DNA of 64,000 nucleotides from Zerene cesonia (GCF_012273895.1 NC_052114.1:372001-436000); one strand, 5' to 3'. Numbered from the stretch's first letter, positions 34,887-46,690 are shown. Program-made: numbers and translations. The notes: a model not told the origin generated them from the sequence alone.

Positions 34887-35226
34887 AGTTTTATAGCATT
34901 GAAATGCTTTATAAATTAGAAATTTTGAAAGAATAGAAAAAATTTGATCACGAGGCAGGATTCGAACCTGCGTATCTTGCCTAACCGTAGCAACGCCTAG
35001 CCTCTCGGCCACCCGTGATCCTGCCACAGTAATCTAATTTCTTCTATTCTTTCGGTTTCATGTGCCTAAGGGGCACCCCACGCCATCTATTGAGATGATT
35101 AAGAACCATCACAACCAATACGAAACATTATTTCAATGATTACAATATTGTATCGATGGAACGCGGCCTTTGTTAAATTTAATTTTTAGTTTTATAGCAT
35201 TGAAATGCTTTATAAATTAGAAATTT
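34887..35226. mobile_element. tRNA-like cassette bounded by inverted repeats and a 39-bp direct repeat
   Basis: A perfect 39-bp direct repeat (34887-34925 and 35188-35226) encloses 262 bp. Inside, an 18-bp inverted repeat, GAAAGAATAGAAAAAATT at 34927-34944 and AATTTCTTCTATTCTTTC at 35036-35053 (17 of 18 positions complementary), flanks the minus-strand tRNA-like core. Each direct repeat contains a near-palindrome (TTATAGCATT ... AATGCTTTATAA). A 39-bp target-site duplication would be long for a SINE, so a local duplication or an unfamiliar element type is possible. The right flank (about 35056-35155) appears to match the right flank of the second copy near 63,700. Boundaries other than the direct repeats are uncertain. 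Confidence 0.5.
34947..35018 (-). tRNA. tRNA-like sequence (class II-like D arm, apparent anticodon GGT), probably part of a mobile element
   Basis: On the minus strand 72 nt fold as a cloverleaf: acceptor TCACGGG/CTCGTGA (one G:T pair), T8 G9, D arm GCC...GGC with GG in the loop, anticodon stem TTGCT/GGCAA (one T:G pair) with loop ACGGTTA, a 5-nt variable region GATAC, and T arm GCAGG-TTCGAAT-CCTGC. The A box TGGCCGAGAGG and B box GGTTCGAATCC are intact, and a T6 run follows 9 nt after the 3' end, so a Pol III transcript is plausible. Two points argue against a normal tRNA. Position 33 is C instead of U, and the D arm resembles tRNA-Ser/Leu while the variable arm is short. A relative lies at 63590-63657 with anticodon-position bases GCT and a similar 3' flank. 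I read it as a tRNA-derived repeat. A diverged real tRNA gene is the alternative. Confidence 0.6.
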
Positions 35227-35997
35227 ATATTTATTTTATTTACACCAATGCAAAAAAGCAAATAGAAAGGAACACTTCACACAATTACAAAAAAAAAATT
35301 GTTCTAAAAGTCTTATGAGAACTTTGGCAATAATGTTTGTTCCGATCCGCTGGAGAGATGTTATTGTGACATTTAATTGTTTGTGAAAGAGTATTGCTTA
35401 TACGGTGAAAATTTCTATAACTAAGATCATACAGCAGACTAGTTAACAACATTACTCCATCTACTGTCATTAATTGCAACAAACAAGTATTTAAGAATCC
35501 GGGGAACTAAAGTTCAGAGAAGTAATTGAATATAAATGCTTCAGAATTTTCACAAGATTCGTGTTTGTAGATATTTTATTAGGCTTGAATATAAGAACTG
35601 TTTGCACCCCACATTTACTATACTATAGAGGCTAGTTCGTCATCTGTATATATTTACCATTATCATTGAAATATAACTAACAGTCAGTTATTTTTGTTTG
35701 TTGCAGATGTGTCTTGACACGTTCACACACACATACACATAATTTTGTGTGTGTGCACAGAGACGTGAGAACCAGATCCTAAAGGTTCTCTTTTGAGAAG
35801 ACAAGAAGAAAAGCATATACGATAACAAGAGCAAGACGTGTTTTTGTTTTACATCTATAATATATGTCGATTTTTTCATACAACAAAATTGTAATAAGAC
35901 TTCTAATAATGATTATTAAGTAAACAAGTTTCTACTTTTCGATGGCTTTTCTGAGTTTATCTCGAAAATCTAAAAAAAAATAATCGTATCACTGCAT

Positions 35998-36150
35998 AAT
36001 ATAAAACAAAGACACTTTCCTCCGCCTGTGTGTGTATCTGTATGTTTAGATCTTTAAAATTACCCAACACATATGATGGCTTTTTTTAATAGATAGAGTT
36101 ATTCAGGAAGAAGGCCACAAACTTCTTCAAGGCCGCGGGCAAAAGCTAGT
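35998..36150 (+). mobile_element. Helitron-like element, 3' part
   Basis: It ends AAGGCCGCGGGCAAAAGCTAGT (positions 36129-36150). Upstream blocks TATGTTTAGATCTTTAAAAT and TTTTTTTAATAGATAGAGTT match the 18.4-kb copy in inverse. Confidence 0.6.
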
Positions 36151-38089
36151 TGTCTATAAAATTATAATTCCTTTATTAATTAATACATATTTGCTAAACA
36201 GTTCAATATTAGTTCATAACAAATAGCTCCTTCGTCATCGTTATTTTTAACGCAACAAACTGGTCTAAAAGCTTTATTAAACGTCCTCCTGCGTCCCCTC
36301 TCTGTGACCTCAGACTCGCGAATGCATGTGCGTGTGTAGGCTTGCTCATGTAAAATGCATAAGATACAGTTTCAAAGAAAGCCCGGTGTACGCAGATGTC
36401 CCGGCTTGCCCGTGAAAACTTATTGTTTCGCAATTCGGCAGACCTTGAAGAGTTATATTTTCATACGATACTGTTCCTTAACTTTGCTGCAGCTTGTAAT
36501 GCTTTGGTGGGAAGACAGATGGAAATATTCTGGTTATTTAGTACCGGTCATACATAATCAAACGATAAAGTAAACCTACGAGTGAAGGACGGCATTTTGA
36601 AAATGTTTTTCCATACCTGTAAGCAAACATTTGTCTATATGAATGTGGGAGTCGATCGTGCTTTAGCTTTAGGCCCCCACAGAAAATCGGCGTAAATTGC
36701 AACATAAGAATATTATTATATTACGTTCGGTAAGTTAAGTTTCCTTACCCTTTCCTGTCCTTTCCGTTATTCTTCTCATGAATCTATACCCCTTTCTATT
36801 TTAAGTTGACAATTAATTTGTAGAAGCGTAAGGTCTACAAACGTCTTACGCTTCCGCAAATGTATATGAGTGGTAGCGCGCTTTCCATCGGGCGACCCAC
36901 CAGTTCCATTGCCGACAATAGCATGATAAAAATATATTTACTCGCGAGAAAGTGACAATATATATTGCAATGTATTAGGCTTAAATTTGTATTTTTATCA
37001 GCCTAAGCATATGTATAATTAAATAAAGGCCTTACTTTTCTTCATAACAATTGTAAGTTAATGGATTCAATTATTATTTGTAGGAGTGAAATATTGTTTT
37101 ATTATTGAATATACTTCCAAGTAAACTTACGGTCATTTTATTATAGTTTTTAGATTGTGCTTTCAAGAATCGAGTATTACAATAGAGCATTGAACAAAAA
37201 TTAAACTAAATAGTAACGTCACATATAAAAATCTGCCTTATTGGTTAGAACACCGATTTTCTACAAACCATCAAGCATCGAAACAGACGTTAATACATCT
37301 GCCTTAAACCAAAGAACGGCGGTTGAAGCTATATCCCCTTAATTTTTAGCATAACTTCATAAACATTTTCCCAGTGCCGTATATTTATGTGACTTACCGA
37401 GTATCTCGTTGGAGTCATTACAAACAAATCAAACATTGTTTGTAACCCACATCTACAATGAGCCCGACCTTATTCAGTCGGCGACAAAAGTCAAGCGTGT
37501 GTCGCATCTTAATCAGGTCGTTGCTCCCAGGATACGTGGGCTAGGTATGTCTTCACATGTATTAAAATTTTTTTGAAATTGTTTATACTTTTGAAGTTTG
37601 AACTTTAATTGTTGAATAAAGGTGTTTCTCGAATGACAATGAAACCCCCCGTTTTCAATTCAAAGACATGAGGTAGAAAATGAAGATTTTTTATAAACTT
37701 CAGCATTTTAATGTGGAGGCTCAATGGTGTCCACATAATTTACTTGACGTCCATATAAATAAGTTCCGACAGCTTTCCAACAATATACGCTATATTTTTA
37801 AAGAAGAAGTGTCAGTCAGTACAGTCCATGTTTAATCCATCTTGCACATATGAAGTTGATCAATTTATACAATACTCCAAAACCAATATGTTTCTTGTTT
37901 GTAAATTGATATTGGGTTCTTATTACTATCAAATAAATATTTTATTAGTTATTATAATTTCAATTACAGTACAATTAAAAGACTAAGGCAGTTTTATTTT
38001 TTGAATGAACGTTATTTCAACTTCCCAAATGGTTAATCTTCTCCCATTAATCCGCGTTATGCATTCATTAATTTCTAATAGTTCGATGG
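36151..38089. other. AT-rich DNA with one notable hairpin
   Basis: GAAGCGTAAG (36823-36832) and CTTACGCTTC (36845-36854) are exact inverses with a 12-nt loop. 37440-37560 is GC-richer. No genes or repeats were recognised. Confidence 0.35.
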
Positions 38090-38225
38090 AAACGCACCAC
38101 AATGCTGGAGGCAGTAGACACGTCTCAGCATTTTAATCTACAACGACGAGTAATATCGATACGGATTGCAAAGATGGCCGCCGATACGCGATACGCCTAG
38201 CTTTACGTAAGCTCTCATTTCTGAT
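38090..38225. promoter_or_regulatory. Candidate element with YY1/Pho-type site
   Basis: AAAGATGGCCGCC (38170-38182) contains the inverse of GCCATCTT, the core of YY1/Pho binding. CGATACGCGATACGCC is a direct repeat and CTTTACGTAAGCTC a near-palindrome. No exon can be linked to it. Confidence 0.25.
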
Positions 38226-38829
38226 ATATAAGTAACAATTGACCTATTTAATCTTCACTGTAACAACATCGAAAAAGTTATGTTAGGTCAGTATTTAAAT
38301 AAATCTTTTTTAGCAAAAGGGTCACTTACATTCCTGGGGAGGGAGGTTCTAATATAGATTGTACGAGATCATAATGATAAAAAATTCTCAAATTAATTGA
38401 AAACCTATTTAGTTTCATTAAGGAAAATCGGATATACAAAACATGATAATGTATGTTAAAGTTTGTTATTAAGGTATATCATCAGTTTTAATAGACATCA
38501 CCAGCTAAAATATGTCAAATCAGTTTTCGGTTTGAAGGAAATCGAAGATATTCATTCTGACAACACCAAACCATAAAACTTAATGAACCTGCACTATTAT
38601 TAAACGAGTAGAAGTTAAGAAGGTTTTAGGAATTAAGATGATAACTATTTAATTGCGTGATCGTCTTTTTAAATGATACCTTCTAAAAATAAATTCTTTC
38701 ATATGCGGGTATATTATTGAACTACATTGATTGCAAGTGACCATACTATATAAATTACGTTTTACTTCAATACAATTACAATTGACTGGGAAACAGAATG
38801 GTCAAACACAGCGTGAATGTTTTTTAAGT

Positions 38830-38970
38830 ATGGATGGATGTTTGTTACTCTTTCACGCGAAAACTGCTTATCGTATCTGTCTGAAATTTGGTACAGTGAT
38901 AGTTTGATCTGAAATTAGCAGATAAGCACATAGTCTACTTTTAAGTCGCAGTTACAGATAGTAGTTAACA
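38830..38970 (+). mobile_element. Decayed Helitron-like fragment
   Basis: Recognisable blocks are AAGTATGGATGGATGTTTGT, TACTCTTTCACGCGAAAACT and GTCTGAAATTTGGTACAGTG. No terminus is preserved. Confidence 0.4.
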
Positions 38971-39119
38971 ATAATTTATTTGCCTCAAAAAAGAAATTAC
39001 GGATAACTTATTTTGACTACAGATATCCAAAGGAAAGACGTGCAAACGGTCTTCTGTTACACCTTTTTAATTACATCACTCAGTACAAAATACAACAGCC
39101 AAGGTTCTGTTCATATTAG

Positions 39120-39412
39120 ACAATGTCCGCGTAAAGGTATCTGCTGTGGATGAGGTAGGAATAGCAATAGCCCACTTACCATAAGGGCTCGGTCATAAGA
39201 TGCCGTGTTTTGGATGCGAATAGGTCTATTGTAGTGTATGACATGTTGCTCTGAAGAAAGGGTGGCCAATGAGCAACTACAGAGTTTCTCGCCGGCTCTT
39301 TGTAGCTTTCCGAACCGGTTGTAAATGTTCAAACTGTATTATGACAATTCAAAAGTTGTTTTATTATAAGTCTAATTGAATGATTAAATGTTTGAGTTTC
39401 AGTTTCATTATT
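39120..39412 (+). mobile_element. Retroelement 3' region (TTTGA-tailed insect repeat)
   Basis: The 3' part reads CGCCGGCTCTTTGTAGCTTT, CCGAACCGGTTGTAAA, CAATTCAAAAG, AAGTCTAATTGAATGATTAA and ends in TTTGAGTTTCAGTTTCA. Many insect short retroelements share a GCCGG...CCGAACCGGTGG block followed by AATTGAATAAA and a TTTGA tail. The 5' part (GACAATGTCCGCGTAAAGGT and following) is compatible with the same element, but its limit is uncertain. A minus-strand open frame of 73 codons lies within it and is probably fortuitous. Confidence 0.55.
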
Positions 39413-39703
39413 TAATAACCCAAAAATCAAGAACCACATGACGTTTTTAGGTTACGATTAGAATCTTTTGAATACGAGTCTTTGCAGATTGTGGATATGC
39501 TTATTAGTTGTTAGGATAAGACACATTTACAATTAAAATTGATCATTCCAAATACCAATCCGCCTTATAGTTCCTGAGTTATGCGTGAACAAACATAGCA
39601 AATAGTACACGACATTTGGCAATACACGTTGAGATATTGTTATAAGCTATCCAAAACTGTGAAATTTTAACAATATTACATACATACACATTTAATCCGT
39701 AAC

Positions 39704-39727
39704 CTCTTTTTTTTTAAGTCGATTAAT
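39704..39727 (-). repeat. Dispersed repeat C, short fragment
   Basis: On the minus strand it reads AATCGACTTAAAAAAAAAGA, the start block of repeat C. Only the end is present. Confidence 0.3.
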
Positions 39728-40239
39728 AAAAATACTAAACAATGAAGACGTTTTTTCAGTTCATATGACTGTATCTTAAGAGTCATCTATTTCCAGTGGA
39801 CAAACGTCAATTGTTTAAACTATTGCATTGTTAATACCCATCTTTGTGCTGCTGCGGAAGTGATGTTACTTTGCTTTTATGATAACTCGCCCACAGCATG
39901 GCCCTGTATGTGTTTTATCAATTTCCCTTTTTTTTTACGACTATTTCATGGAGGGCATATAATGGTAATTTTCTTATATCCCATCCAACGTTGATCTATG
40001 TCAATGTATTAGTCTATCCAACAAATAATGAAGTATCATTTTCTATTAAATTCCAATGAAGGTCTCTTAATACTTAACAATACTAAACAGAAAAAAAGTA
40101 TCCATTGTTTATTTAAACTTAGCAATTAATTTCAAATATATTTTGATGCCATAACCTGTCACAATTCATCGCGTTATCTTTAACAGGTTGCCAACAAACT
40201 TGAAGAAAACGTTTAATTTGTATATTTACAGATGCGTCC

Positions 40240-40770
40240 AAAACGCACCTACACCTCGCCCAGGTGACGCGGGCAATCAATGGCCACCACCACAACGAAG
40301 CACACAACAACTGGAGCAAACATCCCGAAAAAGCGTGCACGAAACAAAATCGGTTGAACTTAAGAGGACGACGACCAACGCTTGAAATGTATTCAAATAT
40401 ATGCGCGATTAATTCAGGCTGCATAGCCAACGGTACGGTGTTAGTAGTGGCGGTCTCACTTTCGTCGGATCGATGGGGCCGTGACCTTCAGTGCCTCTTA
40501 TTTGATTCGCTTTTTTGTTTCCTGAAAAAAATCGCAAAGGTGGTAGGTGGTGGAACGCGCGGGCCGTTCCCAGCACGTCTGCACCTCTGCATTTCCACTG
40601 GTGACGCTAAAACTGTTTATGTGTATGACCTGTCTGATGTGGCTCTCGTTTCATTTGTTTCTGTTATATGAAAGAATTGTATTAAGTACTACAGGTTGTG
40701 AAACGCGTGGGCGGCTGCAGCACGTCTGAGTCGCTCCACTTCACAGCATCCTATATTATGTGGTTGGAAT
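40240..40770. promoter_or_regulatory. Unexplained GC-richer block with an imperfect internal duplication
   Basis: The block TGGAACGCGCGGGCCGTTCC then CAGCACGTCTGCAC (40551-40585) recurs diverged as TGAAACGCGTGGGCGGCTGC then AGCACGTCTGAGT (40699-40732). The longest N-free frame in the window (135 codons, plus, 40264-40671) lies here, but its product is unrecognisable and other frames overlap it. Coding use cannot be excluded. Confidence 0.25.
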
Positions 40771-41639
40771 GTCAGATGCATTTGATTCTATATGGAGTGC
40801 AATCATAACCTTAAAGAAGAAGAACACAACTGCATGCGTCTGTGGTTACAACGAAATAAAATGGTGAAATGATTTTTTGTTTTAAAAATAATATGTGTGA
40901 TCTGAGTGAAAATATCTTAAGAAGGAAATACTAAATATATAAGTCTCTTTTCTCGATTGATGTCTGTTGTTAAATACGCAAACAGTTTTTGAGATAGAAT
41001 TCTGCCAAAGATCAATTTTTCTGTTGAAAGATATACTTTAAAACATATATCGATACGTTTACTAACCTAATCTTTTAACTGAACACCTGAATAATGGCGA
41101 TACTTTAGGAAATATCAGAATGTAACTACAATATTAAAGTCTTTAGTGCGAAAGGATATAAAACAATGTACAGTATCTCATATATCTCAAAATATGTAAA
41201 AATATCTGGTTCAATAATATCTAAGCTTGTCACATTACAACACTAAGTACTACAAAATAAAAATAAAGGAAAATAAACTTTATAGTTATGTCAATGCTAT
41301 TCCAGTTATAAAAATAGCAGCATATCTCTACTGTCCAAATGTCAAGACATTTTAGCGTTGGATATCATGCCTACTTCATGGAAAAAAGACGACAACACAA
41401 ATAAGATTGATTTTCGAAGTCAAACAGTAATACATCATTTTATGTAATGGCAGTACATACCGGGAGTATCTTATATTTACCAGGCCCTTCTATCAGGCAT
41501 CAAAGAATCCTCGGTTTTACGATTATCTCCCGTGAGAGTCCACAAAGGCTTTAACGGTTAAAAGCCGAAGGTTTCAAAAGGCCCTTGGAAATCTCCTTTT
41601 CAGGTCTCCATGGAATTTACGTATAGCAATAGATAGTGG

Positions 41640-41770
41640 GGCGTGGTGCGCCTGTGTGCGTGGGACGTGACGCAGTAAATACATGAGCTGTGCGAGTGTG
41701 CGCGCACGTCTGCATGTGTGCTGTAGTACTCGGACGGTGTAATGGCGTGTTGTGACGTCATCGATTTAAT
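41640..41770. promoter_or_regulatory. CRE-containing GC-rich block
   Basis: GGGACGTGACGCAG, a GTGTGCGCGCAC alternating purine-pyrimidine stretch and TGACGTCATCGAT (41753-41765) occur together. They suggest a regulatory element or old simple-repeat decay. Confidence 0.25.
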
Positions 41771-42334
41771 ATATTTAGAAATATGCGTAAATAAATCGTT
41801 TAGTGCAGTGTGTCATTGACTTTGAAGACATGTGCTTTTGGTTCGGTTGGAACGCCTATTTGTTTATATTATTTGTTATCAATATTAAAACTTGAATGAT
41901 ACATGGTCGTTTTTGTACAATAATCTCTTATTATTAATACGATCTACGAGATGTAATTGTTTCATACAAAAAATTTGATCCAATAAAAGATTAAAAAATA
42001 CAGTTGTTTTTTTGTTTATTATCGCGATGTCATTTCATGATTGGAATACTTCCAATTAGATTCAATAAAGAGACAATTTCTTTCATAACGAAGGCGCATT
42101 ACGTTTCTTTTTTCTTATCAAAGAACTCAAAACTATATAATCTGATAGTATAATCATTCATGTTCTTTAACCAAGCTAGGCACAAAATTAATGAATTAAA
42201 ATTTGTAAACATGTTATTACATCCTATTGCATCAAAAACAATGTTCCACTGTCTTGTTAAAAACAAAAAACAAACAACATATAAACAGCTGTTTTAAAAT
42301 TTAAAAAATGGAGCACCAAAAGCTGATATCCATG

Positions 42335-42480
42335 CTGTAACGCACACAGACGCAGCTACGTGCCGTTGTCTTGACAACGGGACGCATGCGCGGCAACGCC
42401 TACATCCCCCCGCCGCCCCCCTCGCGCGGTATGGACGAGGCAAATGTATTTTGTATGATTGGTCATTGAAAGATAACGTA
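42335..42480. promoter_or_regulatory. X-box-like, CpG-rich, CCAAT-containing promoter candidate
   Basis: CCGTTGTCTTGACAACGG (42363-42380) is an 8-bp perfect inverted repeat around TT and differs at one position per half from the RFX X-box. It is followed by GACGCATGCGCGGCAACGCC, a C-rich run, CTCGCGCGG and GATTGGTC (inverse CCAAT). A 77-codon minus frame covers part of it without recognisable content. Confidence 0.35.
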
Positions 42481-44713
42481 CACCGAACTCTATGTCGGGA
42501 TTTTTCCCCATTAGTTACGACAGCCATTGCTGTAATTAATATATTTTTGTGTCGCTAAAATATAGATAGGTTTGGTATTGGAAATAGCGGTGTGCTTGAT
42601 GGGTAAAGCAAGAAAATGTTTCGGTAAAACAATAAATGCTTTGCCGAATCTACAAGTTTGTAATTATAAATGCACAGATGTATCAAAATTCTGACAGTGT
42701 CGTAACCTAAAACATAGATTTTAAAATATTTGTCGAAATGCATTATGAAATACATGGCACTGCCCCCAATGCATCCATTGCACACATTTACAGAATCACG
42801 GGAAAAATTATCATTCAAAAAATTGTCCAACTTTCCACTCCAAGGTCACGAAAAATTTCAATTTATGACCGAACATCTGAATTACTAACCGCAGCATAAT
42901 AGACTACAAAATACATCACTTGACTATAGACGAGTGAGATGGGAATTGCGCGTGTTGCAGGTGCGAAAGAGTTAGCTGCACGCACACAATGCCAAGTGAA
43001 AATCGCTACGTGTGTGCGGAAAATGGAATGTATGTACGAAAGTTGATAATTTATATACGAGTTGTGTTCTGATTTTCTGTTAGCACTAAAATGTCACTTT
43101 TAACAATCAAGTCTATTGAATACACGATAATTCTTCAACAATTTACCAAAGTCTAGAGAACCCCAATGTTATTTTAACAAACGTAGGTAAACAGCATTCT
43201 AAGCTAATAGACGAAGCGCGATATTAATATATGCTTAATATCTCATAGATTTCTATATTTCGTCTCTACCTCAACTCAAATGAAAAATATTAAATTACAT
43301 ACTTCGAACGAATCTATTTAGTACTCACTCTAAATAAGTTATAAACTTAATTCAATATTCGTAACGTTATGTATTAAGTTATGTTAAGAAATTTGTAGGT
43401 AATTATTTGTACAAGTACAATAAGTTACAAATAAGATACATCTAAGAAAGGTGATTGTTTGAAGGAGTTTGTTTTATCAAACTCATATTTCGCAATCTTT
43501 GTAGGGTACCCATAGTGTAATAATATTTCCAATCATTAAATGCATAAATTTCAAATGTTTAATAAACCATAACGATGTTGATTTTAACAGAAAGCAGAAA
43601 AAAGAAGCAAAAACTTCAATAATCACAAAAACTTATACGATTAATCTATTTCACAACAATAAATTAATAAAACACCAACTCGACATTATTTATATTCACA
43701 ATAACAACCATACATTATAATACGCTAGTCCGTTTAATAAAGACATCTCATTGAAGCCTCTATTACAGATACGATGTCAAAAACCTTAAAAACAAACTTT
43801 GCGTGCGGTTAGGCATTACGTACTGAAATATTGTAATGATATCACTAAAGCGACTCACTATATTAACATAACTACGTCAGTGTTGAGTCTGCAACCTAGA
43901 CAAGCGGCCTTTAAAAACACAAAACAAACTTTTATTGCGAGCTTCAGGCGATAGAACGTGGCAGGCGTGAAAATTATTTCAGTACATTTGACGCCATCTA
44001 GCGGCGGATAGCGGGACTGCAACGGTTCGTATCTGAGCGCGCGGCGCTTAATGAATTTATTGTATAGTTTACATAAATTATAATGACGCAGTGAGCACGT
44101 TGAACACTAAAGTGGAAGGCAAATGTATTCAAGCGACCTTGCTTCATTAATTCGTAACATAATTTATACATGCAGCGAGTTATCTGTGAGTTTTTTTTCG
44201 ATGTTTGTCGATCGAGATTTCACACCTCGCGTTGCATGCGTTATGCTGCGAGTTAATTTTGTTTGAGTATAGTTAATACACGATGTGTTGACTGTAATAA
44301 TTAATGTAAACATAGTTAGAAATAAATTATTGTAGTGGCGTGACAAATTTCGACGGAACGTTTTTATTTGTAATATTGTTTATGGATAATTTATTCATAC
44401 TTTGATTTATAATATTGTGTGTGATTACTGACTGTTGTACCTTTTTTGTGGTCGTATCAATTATAAACATACTGTGTTAATTATCAACAACATATTACTT
44501 ACGTGTATGCAATTGCAGTAGTTTTCATTGATTATAATATTTCCTTTTTACTTTATATATTTCCATAATAGAAAGAACTTATTAGTATGAGTACTTATTC
44601 GTCAAATAAATATTCTCTTTATATTTTATTTCAGCAAAAACACAATAAAATGCATCACATTAGTATTATATTCAGTAAAGTTTATATGGACCTATTAGAA
44701 TTGATAATTTTAA
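42481..44713. other. Intergenic-type DNA
   Basis: 43980-44060 holds GACGCCATCTAGCGGCGGAT then AGCGGGACTGCAACGG and GAGCGCGCGGCGC, a GC-rich CTCF-like patch. The rest is AT-rich, with short unrecognised frames. Confidence 0.35.
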
Positions 44714-44905
44714 TCTCCACTAATGTTATAAATACTAAATCGGTCTCTTCTTCAAGATAAACTACTAAATTACTGTATCGATTTGGGTGAAATCAAAACA
44801 TATAGCATGCCAAATTTCAGCCCGATCCGGACAGTGGTTTGCGATATGCGTTGATAGATCACTATGTCAGCCAGTCACCATTGCGTTATATATATTTTGA
44901 TTCGC
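44714..44905 (+). mobile_element. Helitron-like 5' end, divergent subtype
   Basis: It starts TCTCCACTAATGTTATAAAT after an A and contains GCATGCCAAATTTCAGCCCG, ATCCGGACAGTGGTTTGCGA and TATGCGTTGATAGATCACTA. The 3' end is not identified. The next element (44935-45060) begins about 30 bp further on. Confidence 0.4.
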
Positions 44906-44934
44906 AGCACCTTATCAAACAGTCGCAATAATTT

Positions 44935-45060
44935 AGAAATTAAAAACTTTTTAACGGACTTTAAACGCGATTTATTCATTATATTAACCCACGTTTCGAA
45001 CACTTTACAGCGAGCGTGACCACGCTAATATAATACTCGCGTAAAATCAAACACAAGAAA
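44935..45060 (+). mobile_element. Foldback/MITE-like element, copy 1
   Basis: It contains TTTAGAAATTAAAAACTTTT, TAACGGACTTTAAACGCGAT, TTATTCATTATATTAACCCA, CGTTTCGAACACTTTACAGC, GAGCGTGACCACG and TAATACTCGCGTAAAATCAA. All but the first block recur at 62691-62853. The left end is the inverse of TTTAATTTCTAA found at the right of copy 2, so the family probably had long inverted ends. Confidence 0.6.
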
Positions 45061-46133
45061 ATAATCCCAATAATGTTCAATGCATTCATATCTGACTACA
45101 GTTGTTATTTAAATAATTCTACAGAATTATATCGTACTAATTTTACCTAATAAGTTTTATTTTTATCAATCCACCGATTTTTCTTTATGGTTGATATACT
45201 TGATGATTTTTTAATATAAATGTGTCGCTTAATTTATTTAATAATAGAAACACCTTATTTACTAACAACAAATATAATGAATATTTTTAAAATAGAATGC
45301 ATGGTGTATAGTATTAGGTTTAAAGTATAAGTATTTATAATTATATACTGCTTTCTAGGATAAGTATGTTAGAATTGATTTTTATTTATATAACTACCAA
45401 TAAAATTAAAGTTTTACATTTGTTTTGTAATTACACTGTTTGTATTACATTTGATATATTATGATATATCAGAATATAACGTAGTCAGTAGTCTGAATCA
45501 TAAAAAACCCAATACAGTAAAAAATTTAATAAAAATTAGTGATTAAACATGTTTGATCCGTAGATAAATGAAAATTTCCTACACTTGAACTTATGACGAG
45601 AGATTTTATTGAACATTTATTATTTAATAATAAACCGAATTGCATGTTTTAAATCTAATAACAATTTATGTTATTGAAATGTATAAATACGGCAGACAAC
45701 TTGTCCGGCCGTGCTTGACATTGTAACGTTGAAACTGCTGAACAGGTTTGGATACGAAACAGATGTGGAGCCTTATGGGCTAAGTCATGTCCCATAAAAT
45801 GGAAATAAAAATTAAAGGGAAAACGCAATATCACTCTCTAGCTATCTAAACATCTCCAGACACAAAACATTATACCAAAAAAATCTAAAATCTAAATAAA
45901 CATAAACAAACATAAACAGTACAGGATTTTTTAGAGGTCAGGAAAGAAGACCATTACACAATATTACTAAAACCTGTAGTGTCAGCATTTATATTTTTTG
46001 TTTCAAACCATTTTCTCATCCTTCAACTTACAACTTCTTTGTAACAGGCGAACGCATATGACAAAGACGATCCAATATCCAAACTACCTCATTACCCTCG
46101 TATGGAAAGTGACAATTATTTACATAATGTAAC

Positions 46134-46180
46134 AGTGTGTGTGTGTGTGTGTGTGCGTGTGTATGTGTATGTGTGTGTGC
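46134..46180 (+). repeat. TG microsatellite
   Basis: About 47 bp of alternating TG with a few interruptions (GCG, TAT). Several short frames read through it as cysteine/valine repeats and are artefacts. Confidence 0.85.
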
Positions 46181-46603
46181 AGGTAGGCGGTTATTTAAGT
46201 TCATTTCACGCACCGCGCACACAAATGGATGTGAACAATGGACGAGCGGCGAGACAGTTTGCTGGCTACTTGTTTGTACGGAAAATGAGTCGTGTTATGG
46301 TTTACTATATAGTATTTTATCTAAATATAGCAGAGGATTGAATGCTGCGATTGATTCATATTAATATTTAGCGCTATATATGGAAGATTGTGGTTAAACC
46401 CAAGAAAATACCATTCGATTTAGATATTTAAAAATAGAGATCGGAGAGCAGGTTTGAAATTAGTAGGTGCGTGTATTTTGCGTTTTCTTTGAAAGGATAT
46501 CATTTAAAAATTTCAATTTATTTAAAATTGGATGATGAATTAGAACATGGTTAACTTAGTGCGGTATATAAATTGTAAATTATAACCAACAGTCATATTT
46601 GAA

Positions 46604-46690
46604 TCGACTTCCAAAAATGAAAAGGAGGGGGTTCTATGTTCGTCTGAATGTATTTTTTTACAATAAGAATATAGCATATGTACCATTTCC
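46604..46690 (+). repeat. Dispersed repeat C, copy
   Basis: It contains ATCGACTTCCAAAAATGAAA, GGAGGGGGTTCTATGTTCGT and CTGAATGTATTTTTTT, the usual order of this family's end. It has no coding potential. Confidence 0.5.

Noticed and set aside
39111..39332. 73-codon minus frame as a gene
   Set aside because: It lies wholly in a dispersed retroelement 3' region and opposes that element's orientation.
40264..40671. 135-codon plus frame as a gene
   Set aside because: The product shows no recognisable domain, several other frames overlap it and no splice or core-promoter evidence supports it. Kept only as a low-confidence note.
41510..41605. Hairpin-like CCTCGGTTTTA / TTAAAAGCCGAAGG and GCCCTTGGAAATC as a possible miRNA
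   Set aside because: The stem is short with bulges and a loop of about 40 nt, and the downstream match to a known miRNA is partial and outside the stem.
46180..46186. CAGGTAG as a Zelda-type site
   Set aside because: A single 7-mer is expected several times by chance in 64 kb and it borders a microsatellite.
46028..46364. Cysteine/valine- and histidine/threonine-rich small ORFs
   Set aside because: They are translations of the TG microsatellite on the two strands.
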